Origin: Rubrivivax gelatinosus
GTDB taxonomy: Bacteria > Pseudomonadota > Gammaproteobacteria > Burkholderiales > Burkholderiaceae_C
Assembly: GCF_004340905.1 (NCBI RefSeq)
Contig: NZ_SLXD01000017.1
Span: 25,241 to 89,240, forward strand
DNA length: 64,000 nt
Direction of reading: 5' to 3'
Below are positions 9,307 through 17,707 of this stretch, piece after piece; positions within the stretch are counted from its first letter, which is position 1; each line of letters opens with the position of its first letter. A program made the position numbers and the translations under genes. The notes under the pieces are model-generated. The model did not search any database. It worked only from the letters and a program-made list of their open reading frames with translations, and had not been told where the DNA came from.

Positions 9307-9669
9307 TCAGCGAATGACCTTGCCGATGACTTCGACGAGCTTGGCGGGGTCGAAGGGCTTGACCAGCCAGCCGGTGGCGCCGGCGGCGCGGCCGGCCTGC
9401 TTCATCTGGTCGCTGGACTCGGTGGTCAGGATGAGGATCGGCGTGCTCTTGAACTTCGGGTTCTCGCGCAGCTTCTTGGTCAGGCTGATGCCGTCCATGC
9501 GCGGCATGTTCTGATCCGTCAGCACGAGGTTGAAGTCGCGCTGGTTCGCCTTCTCGTAGGCGTCCTGGCCATCGACGGCCTCGACGACCTGGAATCCGGC
9601 GTTCTTCAGCGTGAAGGACACCATCTGGCGCATCGAGGCGCTGTCATCAACGGCAAGGATCGAGTGCAT
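9307..9669 (-). CDS. cheY: Chemotaxis response regulator CheY
   Basis: Single REC domain of 120 residues, the diffusible regulator that binds the flagellar switch when phosphorylated by CheA. Visible features are the acidic pair DD (8-9), the phosphoacceptor D52 in LVLTDQNMPRMDG, a TTESS motif supplying the conserved Thr/Ser, and the conserved lysine in GWLVKPFDP. A GGAGG-like ribosome site (CCTCC on the plus strand) lies just upstream of the ATG at 9669. It sits between the CheZ-like gene and cheA. Confidence 0.97.
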   Translation of the reverse strand: MHSILAVDDSASMRQMVSFTLKNAGFQVVEAVDGQDAYEKANQRDFNLVLTDQNMPRMDGISLTKKLRENPKFKSTPILILTTESSDQMKQAGRAAGATGWLVKPFDPAKLVEVIGKVIR

Positions 9670-9723
9670 AGGAGGTCTCTCGGGAGGAAGGTTGGAGTTC
9701 TGGGATGCTCGGGCGCCGGGCGT

Positions 9724-10185
9724 TCAGAAGAGCTCGATGGACCCGGCGTCCATCTCGTCCTGGGTCACGGGGTTGGGGCGCAGCGGCGCCTCCTCGACGA
9801 GCGTCACGCCGTCCTCGTCGTCGCCCATCGTGTCGCGGGCCAGGCGGTCGGCGCAGTTGCGCAGCCGCTTTGCCGTGTGGTGGACCAGCTGCGAAGCCAT
9901 GTCCTGGAACTGCATCGCCGTGATCGCGCCGGCCATGTGCTCCATCGCCACGTGCAGCTGGTGGTTGTCGATCTCCGGGTGCGGCGTGGCGGCGTGCAGC
10001 AACTGCTTGAGTTCGCCGGTGGCGCCGTAGAAGTGGCCGAGCAGCGCATCGCAGGCGTCGCTGAGCAGCCGCTGCAGCCGATCGAGATCGTTGCTGGCGA
10101 CGAGCAGGTCGTCCTGCAGGTCGGCGGCTGCCAGCAGGGGCAGTGCGCCGTCGAATGCAGTGTCGTGGGCTTCCTGGGTGAGCAT
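9724..10185 (-). CDS. Small CheZ-like phosphatase, first gene of the chemotaxis operon
   Basis: Helical, acidic protein of 153 residues. The start ATG at 10185 has GGAG eight bases upstream. Its best landmark is QFQDMASQLVHH (92-103), which reproduces the D-x-x-x-Q motif of CheZ (D95 and Q99 here), where the Gln positions the water that hydrolyses CheY-phosphate. Family CheZ is usually longer (about 210 residues) and ends in a CheY-binding helix; here the acidic tail ends AGSIELF. Position directly before cheY fits a CheY-P phosphatase. The assignment rests on motif and context; a structural adaptor role is the alternative. Confidence 0.7.
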   Translation of the reverse strand: MLTQEAHDTAFDGALPLLAAADLQDDLLVASNDLDRLQRLLSDACDALLGHFYGATGELKQLLHAATPHPEIDNHQLHVAMEHMAGAITAMQFQDMASQLVHHTAKRLRNCADRLARDTMGDDEDGVTLVEEAPLRPNPVTQDEMDAGSIELF

Positions 10186-10281
10186 CCGGACTCCGGGTGT
10201 TCGGTTTTTCGATGTCAGGCCGGTCGCCGGTGCACCAGATGCGTGCATCCCGGGGCGGCCGGCCGGGCCTCTTCCGAACCA

Positions 10282-10308
10282 TTTTCGGCACGCGGCCTGC
10301 AAACATTG
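10282..10308 (-). promoter_or_regulatory. Candidate sigma-28 (FliA) promoter of the chemotaxis operon
   Basis: On the minus strand the sequence reads CAATGTTT, 11 bases, GCCGAAAA. The enterobacterial FliA consensus is TAAAGTTT-N11-GCCGATAA: spacing is exact, GTTT is exact and GCCGA-AA differs at one base. It lies about 97 bases upstream of the first operon gene. Sigma-28 control of late chemotaxis genes is normal for the family; no other strong promoter is visible in this gap. Confidence 0.6.
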
Positions 10309-10399
10309 AGCGGAAGACGCGGCGATTCGCGTCATATTTCTGCGTCCCCGTGCCTGGGAGCACGCCGGCCCGTCGTGCCGGGTGCGCGATACTTCACGA

Positions 10400-11533
10400 A
10401 TGAGCGCTCCCCTGCCCCCGGTGCGCCTGCTGCACCTCGAGGACTCCGAAGCCGACCACGCGCTCGCGATGGCGCAGCTGCGCCGCGCCGGCCTGCAGGT
10501 CCAGGTCGAGCGTGTCGACAGCCGCGAGGCCTTCGTCGAGGCGCTGGCACGGCCCTGGGACCTGATCCTGTCGGACTTCAACCTGCCCGCCTTCACCGGG
10601 CTGCAGGCGCTGGAGATCGTGCGCGAGCGCGGCAGCCTGGTGCCTTTCATCCTGGTCTCCGGCGAGATCGGCGAGGACACGGCCGTCGAGGCGATGCGCA
10701 ACGGCGCCAGCGACTACCTGCTGAAGAACAACCTCGCGCGGCTGGCGCCGGCGATCGAACACGCCATCACCGCCGCCGAGACGCGGCGCGCCAAGCTGCG
10801 CGCCGACCTGGAGCTGCAGGCCTCGCAGGAGCGGCTGTCGGAGCTGGCGCAGCATCTGCAGCTGTCGGTCGAGGCCGAGCGCAACGCGATCGCACGCGAG
10901 ATCCACGACGATGTCGGCGGCTCGCTCACCGCGCTGAAGTTCGACCTGCACTGGATCGGGCAACGCGTCACGACAGCGGAGCTGAAGCTGCGCGTGCAGA
11001 GCGCGCTGGACACCGTCACGCACGCGATCGAGGCCAGCCAGCGCATCATGCACAACCTGCGCCCGGCGATCCTGGAGCAGGGCCTGGTGCCGGCACTGCA
11101 GTGGCTGGCCGGGCGTTTCGAGCGCCGCTGCGGCGTGCCCTGCGCCTTCCGCACCAGCCATGAGAAACCGCAGCTGCCGCTGGGCGTGCCGCTGGTGGCG
11201 TACCGCACGGCGCAGGAAGCGCTCACCAACATCTCCAAGCACGCGCAGGCGACGCGGGTCTCGCTGGACCTGTCGCTGACCGGCGGCGTGCTGTCGCTGG
11301 AGATCAGCGACAACGGCCGCGGCCTGTCCAGCGTCGACCTGGCCAAGGCGCAGAGCTTCGGCATCCGCGGCTTGAAGGAGCGGGCGGCCACCGTCGGCGG
11401 CTGGATCGACCTCAGCAGCGGGCCCGGTGGCACGACGCTGATCCTGTCGGTGCCGCTGACCCCGGGCGCCGGCGCGCTGCTGGATCCGCGCGACGACCGC
11501 GAGCACGACCCTTCGGCCTGGGCCTCGCTGTAG
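10400..11533 (+). CDS. Hybrid-type sensor kinase: REC domain plus HisKA_3 kinase
   Basis: Cytoplasmic 377-residue protein with no membrane segment. Residues 7-125 form a receiver domain (acceptor D59 in LILSDFNLPAFTG). It is followed by a NarX/UhpB-type dimerisation domain with phosphorylatable H169 in AREIHDDVGGSLTALK, and an HATPase domain with AYRTAQEALTNISKHA and EISDNGRGL. ATG at 10400 is preferred over an in-frame GTG at 10382. The response regulator gene begins 25 bases after its stop, so the two form a pair. It is divergent from the chemotaxis operon across a gap of about 210 bases. The input is presumably phosphate to the N-terminal REC domain; the signal is unknown. Confidence 0.93.
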   Translation: MSAPLPPVRLLHLEDSEADHALAMAQLRRAGLQVQVERVDSREAFVEALARPWDLILSDFNLPAFTGLQALEIVRERGSLVPFILVSGEIGEDTAVEAMRNGASDYLLKNNLARLAPAIEHAITAAETRRAKLRADLELQASQERLSELAQHLQLSVEAERNAIAREIHDDVGGSLTALKFDLHWIGQRVTTAELKLRVQSALDTVTHAIEASQRIMHNLRPAILEQGLVPALQWLAGRFERRCGVPCAFRTSHEKPQLPLGVPLVAYRTAQEALTNISKHAQATRVSLDLSLTGGVLSLEISDNGRGLSSVDLAKAQSFGIRGLKERAATVGGWIDLSSGPGGTTLILSVPLTPGAGALLDPRDDREHDPSAWASL

Positions 11534-11558
11534 CGGCCCGCTGTCACGGAGCGACCCG

Positions 11559-12194
11559 ATGATCGACGTCATCCTCTGCGACGACCATGCGCTGATCCGC
11601 CGCGGGATCCGCGACACGCTGTCCGACGCGCCCGACATCCGCGTCGTCGGCGAAGCCGGCGACTACGGCGAGCTGCGCACGCTGATGCGCGGCACGAGCT
11701 GCGACGTGCTGGTGCTGGACATCAACCTGCCCGGGCGCAGCGGCCTGGACGCGCTGCACGCGCTGAAGGACGAGGGCTCGGCGGTGAAGGTGCTGATCGT
11801 CAGCATGTACCCCGAGGACCAGTACGCGATCCGGGCGCTGCGCGGCGGGGCCTTCGGCTACGTCAACAAGGGCGGCGAGCCGCGCCAGATCGTCGACGCG
11901 GTGCGCACCGTCGCCCAGGGGCGCAAGTACGTGACGCCCGAGATCGCGCAGATGCTCGTCGAGAGCCTGACCGCGCCGGTGCTCGAGACGCCGCACCAGA
12001 AACTCTCCGACCGCGAGCTGCAGACGCTGGTGATGATCGCCTCGGGCAAGCGCCTGGCCGACATCGCCGAGGAGCTGATGCTCAGCCCCAAGACCGTCTC
12101 GGTCTACCGCGCGCGTGTGCTCGAGAAGCTGCAGCTCGCCAACAACTCCGAACTGACGGTCTACGCGATCCGCAACGGGCTCGTGGGCTCGTGA
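11559..12194 (+). CDS. NarL/FixJ-family response regulator
   Basis: 211 residues: an N-terminal REC domain with DD (8-9), acceptor D54 in LVLDINLPGRSG and a lysine in GYVNKGGEP, then a LuxR-type helix-turn-helix (LSDRELQTLVMIASGKRLAD and the recognition helix LSPKTVSVYRARVLEKL). It is a DNA-binding transcription regulator that should be phosphorylated by the HisKA_3 kinase encoded immediately upstream. Its last codons overlap the GTG start of the next gene, so all three genes are probably one operon and the SenA-like gene is co-translated. Confidence 0.95.
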   Translation: MIDVILCDDHALIRRGIRDTLSDAPDIRVVGEAGDYGELRTLMRGTSCDVLVLDINLPGRSGLDALHALKDEGSAVKVLIVSMYPEDQYAIRALRGGAFGYVNKGGEPRQIVDAVRTVAQGRKYVTPEIAQMLVESLTAPVLETPHQKLSDRELQTLVMIASGKRLADIAEELMLSPKTVSVYRARVLEKLQLANNSELTVYAIRNGLVGS

Positions 12195-13387
12195 GGCCGC
12201 GTGCCGCCGCGCTGGACGACGCGCAGGCGATGCGTGTCGCCGGCGCCGAGCTGCTGTCGCTGGCGCTGATGGACGCGCGCAACCACACGCTACGCTGGCT
12301 CGCGGCCTTCGAGGCGCGCGACGCGCTCGCCCGCAGCGACGGCGGGCCGGCGCCGCAGGTCCTGGCCGCGCGCGCCGGCGCCTGGCAGGACCGCTGGATC
12401 GCGCGCAACGTGCGCCGCCAGTGCGGCGAGGCCGCCGACGCCTCGGCGCTGCGGCTGCCGCCGGCCGACGCCGCGATCGACGCCTGGCTGGCCGGCGCCG
12501 CGCCGGCCCCCACGGCCGACACGCTGCGCGCCTGGCTGGCGCAGACGCTGGACACGACGCTGGAGCTGCTGGGCCCGGCGCATGCCGACGACGCCGGGCT
12601 GTACGTCTTTCGCTGCGCGCTGCGTCACGAGGACCGTCTGGGCGAGGCGCTGGCCGAACGGGCCGCGGCGCTGCAGCTGCATGCCGGCGGCGAGCCGCCG
12701 CTGCCCTGGCGCGAGCCGCCGGCCGCGGCCGCACACGACCCGCTGTGGCTGCCGGCGCAGCGCCTGATGCTGGGCTCGGCGCCCGGCGGCGGCGCGGTGC
12801 CCGAGAACGAGCGCTGGGCGCACGAGGTCCTGCTGCCCGAGTTCGAGATCGACGCCCGGCCGGTCACCTGGGCGCGTTACGCCGAGTTCGCCGAGGACGG
12901 CGGCTACGACCGGCGCGAATGCTGGAGCGAAGCCGGCTGGGCCTGGCTTCAGGCCGAGGGCCGGCGCGCGCCGCGCCACGTCGAGCAGTTGCGCGGCGGC
13001 GTGCTGGTGCAGCGCCACGGCGAGCTGCGCCGCGCCGCGCCGGGGCAGGCCGCGCTGCACGTCAGCCGCCACGAAGCCGAGGCCTGGTGCCGCTGGGCCG
13101 GCCGGCGCCTGCCCACCGAACCCGAGTGGGAATGCGCCGCGCTGCAGGGCGCCGGCCGCGGTTTCTTCTGGGGCGAGGTGTTCGAGTGGGTCGCCGGCAG
13201 CGCACGCGCCTGGCCGGGCTGCGCCGCCGGCGCGTCGGCGCTGGACGCGCTGCCGCCGCAGCCGGCCGGCGTGCTGCGGGGTGCGTCCTGGATGACGCGG
13301 CGGCGCCAGGTGCACCCGAAGGCGCGCCGCTTCGCGCCGCCGCAGGCCGACACGATGTTCTGCGGCTTTCGCAGCTGCGCGGCCTGA
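12191..13387 (+). CDS. SenA/EgtB-family protein with altered iron-ligand motifs
   Basis: 398 residues from a GTG overlapping the upstream stop. The N-terminus (LLSLALMDARNHTLRWLAAFE) and the C-terminus (VLRGASWMTRRRQVHPKARR, then GFRSCAA) match the selenoneine synthase SenA branch of the EgtB/FGE-like non-heme iron sulfoxide and selenoxide synthases: a DinB-like helical domain followed by an FGE fold. In active relatives, as I recall them, iron is held by a His before the WIARN segment and by the two His of an H-E-D-M-H-G-E motif. Here those stretches read ARAGAWQDRWIARN (R61) and RHEDRLGEA (H146 kept, L150 in place of His), so two of three ligands seem lost. No senB or senC homologue is nearby. 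Family placement is likely; catalytic activity is doubtful. Confidence 0.72.
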   Translation: MRPRAAALDDAQAMRVAGAELLSLALMDARNHTLRWLAAFEARDALARSDGGPAPQVLAARAGAWQDRWIARNVRRQCGEAADASALRLPPADAAIDAWLAGAAPAPTADTLRAWLAQTLDTTLELLGPAHADDAGLYVFRCALRHEDRLGEALAERAAALQLHAGGEPPLPWREPPAAAAHDPLWLPAQRLMLGSAPGGGAVPENERWAHEVLLPEFEIDARPVTWARYAEFAEDGGYDRRECWSEAGWAWLQAEGRRAPRHVEQLRGGVLVQRHGELRRAAPGQAALHVSRHEAEAWCRWAGRRLPTEPEWECAALQGAGRGFFWGEVFEWVAGSARAWPGCAAGASALDALPPQPAGVLRGASWMTRRRQVHPKARRFAPPQADTMFCGFRSCAA

Positions 13388-13411
13388 GGCCGGGCCCGGC
13401 GCGGCTGCCGT

Positions 13412-13888
13412 TCAGCCGGCCAGCGGGCGCTCGACCAGCGGGCGGGCGTGGCGCCCGGCGGCGGGCGTGTGGTCGTGCAGGATGGCCTGGGTCAGCATCG
13501 CGCGGGTGACGTGCCAGCGTGCCAGCGCATGGTCGAAGACCAGCCGCTCGTCCCAGGAGACCTGGCCGTCGGCGGTGAGCGCGGCGGCTGCGAGGCGGCA
13601 GACCAGCAGCCGGTCCTGCGCGTCGACGACAGCGTCGAGCAGGCGGTCGACGCAGGCCTGGTCGCGTGCGTGCAGCCAGGAACTGCCCGCCAGGCCGCTG
13701 CCGACCTCGTGCAGGCATTCGTCCACCAGGGTCTCGAACCGCGCGCGTGGCACGCCGAGCCGGCCGAAGGCGTCGAGTTCCTCCAGCGCCTGCAGTTCGC
13801 GCGGGTCGGCGCGGCCGTTGGCCGCGACCATCATGGCCAGCGCATGGGCTGCCGCGGTTCGTGGCGGCCGTGGATCGTGGGTCGTCAT
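13412..13888 (-). CDS. TerB-like (tellurite-resistance family) protein
   Basis: 158-residue soluble helical protein; ATG at 13888 has a near-perfect AAGGAG site six bases upstream. The segment ALAMMVAANGRADPRELQAL and the second acidic stretch LTADGQVSWDERLVFDHAL resemble the paired metal-binding helices of TerB/DUF533 proteins, in which acidic residues bind divalent ions. The role of chromosomal singletons is not settled; no other ter genes are present here. It converges with the SenA-like gene, stops 24 bases from it, and is divergent from the exchanger gene. Confidence 0.65.
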   Translation of the reverse strand: MTTHDPRPPRTAAAHALAMMVAANGRADPRELQALEELDAFGRLGVPRARFETLVDECLHEVGSGLAGSSWLHARDQACVDRLLDAVVDAQDRLLVCRLAAAALTADGQVSWDERLVFDHALARWHVTRAMLTQAILHDHTPAAGRHARPLVERPLAG

Positions 13889-14210
13889 CGAGTGCTCCTT
13901 CGCGGCGGCCGCCACGCCCCCGTGGCCTGACCATCCTCTGCCAGGGAGCCGTGCCGGCGGGCGAAGTTCCCCGCGCCGGGGCGCTGCAGGCTTCTGGCTT
14001 GACAGCGCGCAGCGGCGGCAAATCCCCGCGCCCGGCGTGTCATCGTCTTGCGCAGAATGGATCGCACCGGGAACCCGACGACCCAGGCCTGCGCATGCAG
14101 CGTGCAACTTCTGCCGATCTTCCGAGCGCCAGCCGGCAGGCCTGGCATCTCCGCGATGCCGGCTCGGGCCGCGGCCGTGGCCGGCGCCGGCGCCGGCGGG
14201 AGGGGCCGAG
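13889..14210. other. Divergent gap between the TerB-like and exchanger genes
   Basis: About 320 GC-rich bases. A TTGACA hexamer lies at 13999-14004 on the plus strand but no good -10 box follows at normal spacing, so it is only a weak promoter candidate. GGGAGG just before 14211 serves the exchanger GTG. No gene is supported. Confidence 0.4.
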
Positions 14211-15218
14211 GTGAACCTGGCCTGGCTGTCGATCCAGTTCCTGCTCTGCGCTGCGGCGATCGCGGCGGCCGGCTTCGTGCTCAGCCGCAGTGCCGACACG
14301 CTGGCCGCGGCCTACGGCTGGGGCCGCGGCTGGGTGGGCCTGGCGCTGCTGGCCACCGTGACCTCGCTGCCCGAGCTGGCCTCGGGTGTCAGCGCCGTGG
14401 CGCTGGTCGGCGCGCCCAACCTTGCCGTCGGCAATGCGCTCGGTGCCTGCGTCGTCAACCTGGCCTTCCTCGTCGTCGTCGACCTGCTGCAGCGCGGGCA
14501 GCCGATGTACCGCGAGGCCGGCAGCACGCACCTGCTGTCCGCCGGCTTCGGCGTCGTGATGCTGGGTTTCGTGACGATGAGCCTGGTCACCGGAGCCGCC
14601 GCGCCGCAGTTCCTCGGCGTCGGGCTGTACAGCCCGGTGCTGCTGGCGCTGTACCTGCTCGCACTGCGCAGCGTGTTCGCGCACGAGAACGCGCAGCGTG
14701 CGTCGGGGGCGCCCGCCGCGGCCACCCGGCCGCCGGGCGTGCGCCTGCGCCGCGAGTGGCGTCGTTTCGGTGCCGCCGCGCTGGTGGTCCTGGCGGCCGG
14801 CACCTGGCTGCCGGGGCTGGCCGACGGGCTGTCGCAGGCGCTGGGCCTGTCGCGCAGCTTCGTCGGCACCGTCTTCATGGCGCTGGTCACGACGCTGCCC
14901 GAGATGGCGGTGACGGTCTCCGCGCTGCGCCTGGGCGCGCTGGACATGGCGATCGGCAACCTGCTGGGCAGCAACCTGTTCAACGTGCTGGTCCTGGCCA
15001 TCGACGACCTGGTCTACACCCGCGGCCCGCTGCTCGCCGATGCCGACCCGGCGCACGCCGGCAGCGCGGCCACCGCGCTGGTGATGACGGGCCTGGTCAT
15101 CGTCGGCCTGGTGATGCGGCCGCAGGGGCGCGTGCTGCGTACCGCGAGCTGGGTCAGCGTCGGCCTGGCGGCGGCCTACGCTGTCAACGCCGCGCTGATC
15201 TTCCTGGCCGGGGCCTGA
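14211..15218 (+). CDS. Sodium/calcium exchanger family (CaCA) membrane protein
   Basis: 335 residues in about ten membrane helices, with the two alpha-repeats that define CaCA exchangers: TSLPELASGVSAV with GNALGACVVN in the first half and TTLPEMAVTVSAL with GNLLGSNLFNVL in the second. Acidic residues in each repeat coordinate the transported cation. The family, which includes YrbG, exchanges Ca2+ or related cations for Na+ or H+ across the inner membrane; the ion here cannot be read off. The GTG at 14211 is chosen because GGGAGG lies at the right distance and the membrane protein starts directly after it (NLAWLSIQF). It stands alone on the plus strand. Confidence 0.9.
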   Translation: MNLAWLSIQFLLCAAAIAAAGFVLSRSADTLAAAYGWGRGWVGLALLATVTSLPELASGVSAVALVGAPNLAVGNALGACVVNLAFLVVVDLLQRGQPMYREAGSTHLLSAGFGVVMLGFVTMSLVTGAAAPQFLGVGLYSPVLLALYLLALRSVFAHENAQRASGAPAAATRPPGVRLRREWRRFGAAALVVLAAGTWLPGLADGLSQALGLSRSFVGTVFMALVTTLPEMAVTVSALRLGALDMAIGNLLGSNLFNVLVLAIDDLVYTRGPLLADADPAHAGSAATALVMTGLVIVGLVMRPQGRVLRTASWVSVGLAAAYAVNAALIFLAGA

Positions 15219-15380
15219 TCCGGGCCCGCACCGGGCTTTCCCGGGGCGCGATTCATGATCCCCGCGAGGCCCGCCCGGCGCCGCGATGCGCCGGCGCTTC
15301 GTCCGAGGGTTATCGCGGCTGCGCGCGGCCGGCGCGCTCCGGCCTGATCGGCGCATTGCCACCCATCCGCCCTCGCATCC

Positions 15381-17537
15381 ATGGTCCACGCCGCCCGTCG
15401 CCCGCCCCGCTCCCGAGCCTGCCGCCGCCCGCCGCGCCCCGCGCTGGCGCCGTTGCTGGCGGCGCTGGCCGGCCTGGGCGCCGGGCCGGCGGCGGCACAG
15501 ACCGAGACCATCGTCGTCACCGGCTCGGTGGCCGAGCGCCTGGCCTTCGACGCGCCGTATGCGATCGGCGTCGTCGGCGCCGAGGACCTGCGCCAGGCCG
15601 GGCCGATGATCAACCTCAGCGAGGCGCTGTCGCGGGTGCCGGGGCTGGTGGTCGCCAACCGCAGCAACTTCGCCCAGGACCTGCAGATCAGCTCGCGGGG
15701 TTTCGGCGCCCGGGCAGGCTTCGGCGTGCGCGGCCTGCGCCTGCTGGCCGACGGCATCCCGGCCAGCGGGCCCGACGGCCAGGGCCAGGTCTCGCACATC
15801 GACCTGGCCGGCGCCGAACGCATCGAGGTGCTGCGCGGGCCGTTCTCGGCGCTCTACGGCAACAGCTCGGGCGGCGTGATCTCGGTGCTCAGCGCGCCGG
15901 TGCGCCGTGCCGAGGCCGAGGCCGGGCTGGACCTGGGTACCTACGGCCTGCGCCAGCTGCGCGCCGCGGTGCAGGCGCCGCTGGCCGGCGGCTGGGAGAT
16001 CCGTGCCTCGGGTTCGGCGATGGACTGGGAGGGTTTCCGCCCGCACAGCGAGGCCGAACGCCGCCTGGGCAACCTGCGCGTGGGCTGGCGCGGCGAGTCC
16101 GACACCGTCATCGCCAGCGCCAGCCACTACGAGCAGCCGGCCGACGATCCGCTGGGCCTCAAACGCGAACAGTTCGACGAGGACCCGCGCCAGACCGCGC
16201 CCGAGGCCCAGACCTACGACACGCGCAAACGCTCCAGGCAGGATCAGCTGGGCGTGAACTGGCGCCACCGTTTCGCCGACGGCGCGCTGCGCGAGTTCGA
16301 GGCCAGCGCCTATGCCGGACGGCGCAGCGTCACGCAATGGCTGGCGATCGCCAAGGGCACGCAGGACAACCCGCGCCACGGCGGCGGCGTCGCCGACTTC
16401 GACCGCGACTACCGCGGCACCCAGGCGCAGTGGCGCTGGGCCTGGGAGGCGCTGGACCTGATGGCCGGCGCCTCGCTCGAGGACCAGCGCGACGACCGCC
16501 GCGGATACGAGAACTACGTGCTCGACGCCGACGGCAACCCGGTCTACGGCCGCATCGGCACGCAGCGTCGCGACGAGATCGACCGTGCCCGCACGCGCGA
16601 CGTCTTCACCCAGGCCGAGTGGCGCTTCGCGCCGCGCTGGGCGGCCAGCGCCGGCCTGCGCGCCGGCCGCGTCACGCTGTCCGCCGACGACCGCTACCTC
16701 GCCAACGGCGACGACTCCGGCGATCTGTCCTTCGGCTACGCCAACCCGGTGATCGGCCTGCGCTGGCAGGCGATGCCGGGGCTGAACCTGCACGCCTCGG
16801 CGGCGCGCGGCTTCGAGGCGCCGACGCTGGGCGAGCTGGCCTACCGCGCCGACGGCGCCAGCGGCTTCAACGAGGCGCTGCAGCCGCAGAAGAGCCGCCA
16901 GCTCGAAGTCGGCGCCAAATGGCGCGCCGGCGAGACGCTGGACCTGGATGTCGCGCTGTTCGAGACCCTGGTCGACGACGAGATCGGCATCGCCAGCAAC
17001 GCCGGCGGGCGCGCCTCGTACCAGAACGTCGGCCGCACGCTGCGCCGCGGCGCCGAGCTGGCCGCCGCCTGGCGCCCGGCGCCGGCCTGGCGCACGCGCT
17101 GGGCGCTGACGCTGCTGGACGCACGCTACCGCGACGACTTCCGTGCCTGCTCCGGCATCCCGTGCCCGGCGCCCGACGTCACCGTGCCGGCGGGCAACCG
17201 CATCGCCGGCACCCAGCGCGCCAGCGCCTTCGCCGAAGCCGCCTGGCGCAGCGCGGCGGCCGGCGAGTGGGGGGTCGAATGGCGCGCCGCCGGCCGCACC
17301 GCGGCCAACGACCGCAACACCGACTTCGCCGGCGCTTATGCGCTGGCGGCGCTGCGCTGGAGCCACACGCTGGCCGTCGGCGAGGGCCGCCGGCTGGAGC
17401 TGCTGCTGCGCGTGGACAACCTCTTCGACCGCGACTACGCCGGCAGCCTGATCGTCAACGACGCCAACGGGCGCTTCTTCGAGACCGGTGCACCGCGCAG
17501 CGCGCTGCTGGCGCTGCGCTGGGTCGGCGCGCTCTAG
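15381..17537 (+). CDS. TonB-dependent outer-membrane receptor
   Basis: 718 residues: an Arg/Ala-rich signal peptide ending at about residue 40 (AAA-QTETIVVTG), a TonB-box-like ETIVVTGS, a plug domain (LSEALSRVPGLVVANRS, RIEVLRGPFSALYGNSSGG) and a 22-strand type beta barrel ending in an aromatic C-terminal strand (LLALRWVGAL). It imports a large ligand such as a siderophore using TonB energy. No transporter, siderophore gene or Fur box is adjacent, so the substrate is unknown. A ModE-type regulator gene converges on it. Its stop codon lies inside the following terminator. Confidence 0.92.
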   Translation: MVHAARRPPRSRACRRPPRPALAPLLAALAGLGAGPAAAQTETIVVTGSVAERLAFDAPYAIGVVGAEDLRQAGPMINLSEALSRVPGLVVANRSNFAQDLQISSRGFGARAGFGVRGLRLLADGIPASGPDGQGQVSHIDLAGAERIEVLRGPFSALYGNSSGGVISVLSAPVRRAEAEAGLDLGTYGLRQLRAAVQAPLAGGWEIRASGSAMDWEGFRPHSEAERRLGNLRVGWRGESDTVIASASHYEQPADDPLGLKREQFDEDPRQTAPEAQTYDTRKRSRQDQLGVNWRHRFADGALREFEASAYAGRRSVTQWLAIAKGTQDNPRHGGGVADFDRDYRGTQAQWRWAWEALDLMAGASLEDQRDDRRGYENYVLDADGNPVYGRIGTQRRDEIDRARTRDVFTQAEWRFAPRWAASAGLRAGRVTLSADDRYLANGDDSGDLSFGYANPVIGLRWQAMPGLNLHASAARGFEAPTLGELAYRADGASGFNEALQPQKSRQLEVGAKWRAGETLDLDVALFETLVDDEIGIASNAGGRASYQNVGRTLRRGAELAAAWRPAPAWRTRWALTLLDARYRDDFRACSGIPCPAPDVTVPAGNRIAGTQRASAFAEAAWRSAAAGEWGVEWRAAGRTAANDRNTDFAGAYALAALRWSHTLAVGEGRRLELLLRVDNLFDRDYAGSLIVNDANGRFFETGAPRSALLALRWVGAL

Positions 17538-17570
17538 GAGTCCGCGCGGCAGAAGCCGCGCGGACTCCTA
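17535..17570. terminator. Perfect 16-bp hairpin after the TonB receptor gene
   Basis: Arms at 17535-17550 and 17555-17570 are exact complements with an AGAA loop. The first three bases of the left arm are the receptor's TAG stop. The structure is symmetric and lies between converging genes, so it could act on both strands, although there is no long T-run. Confidence 0.7.
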
Positions 17571-17707
17571 GCCTGCGGCTGAACGCACGGCTCCCCCGAG
17601 CCCCCCTCCGTGAGGGTGCTCCAGCCAGTTTGAGGAACGGCAGTCAGGCGGCACGTTCCTGCCCGTCGTCCTCGGTCGGGGCCGCCTGCGCTCGGGCCGC
17701 TGGGCGT

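Noticed and set aside
15219..15380. Fur box or riboswitch before the TonB-dependent receptor
   Set aside because: No AT-rich Fur-like 19-mer and no riboswitch core visible; sequence is uniformly GC-rich.
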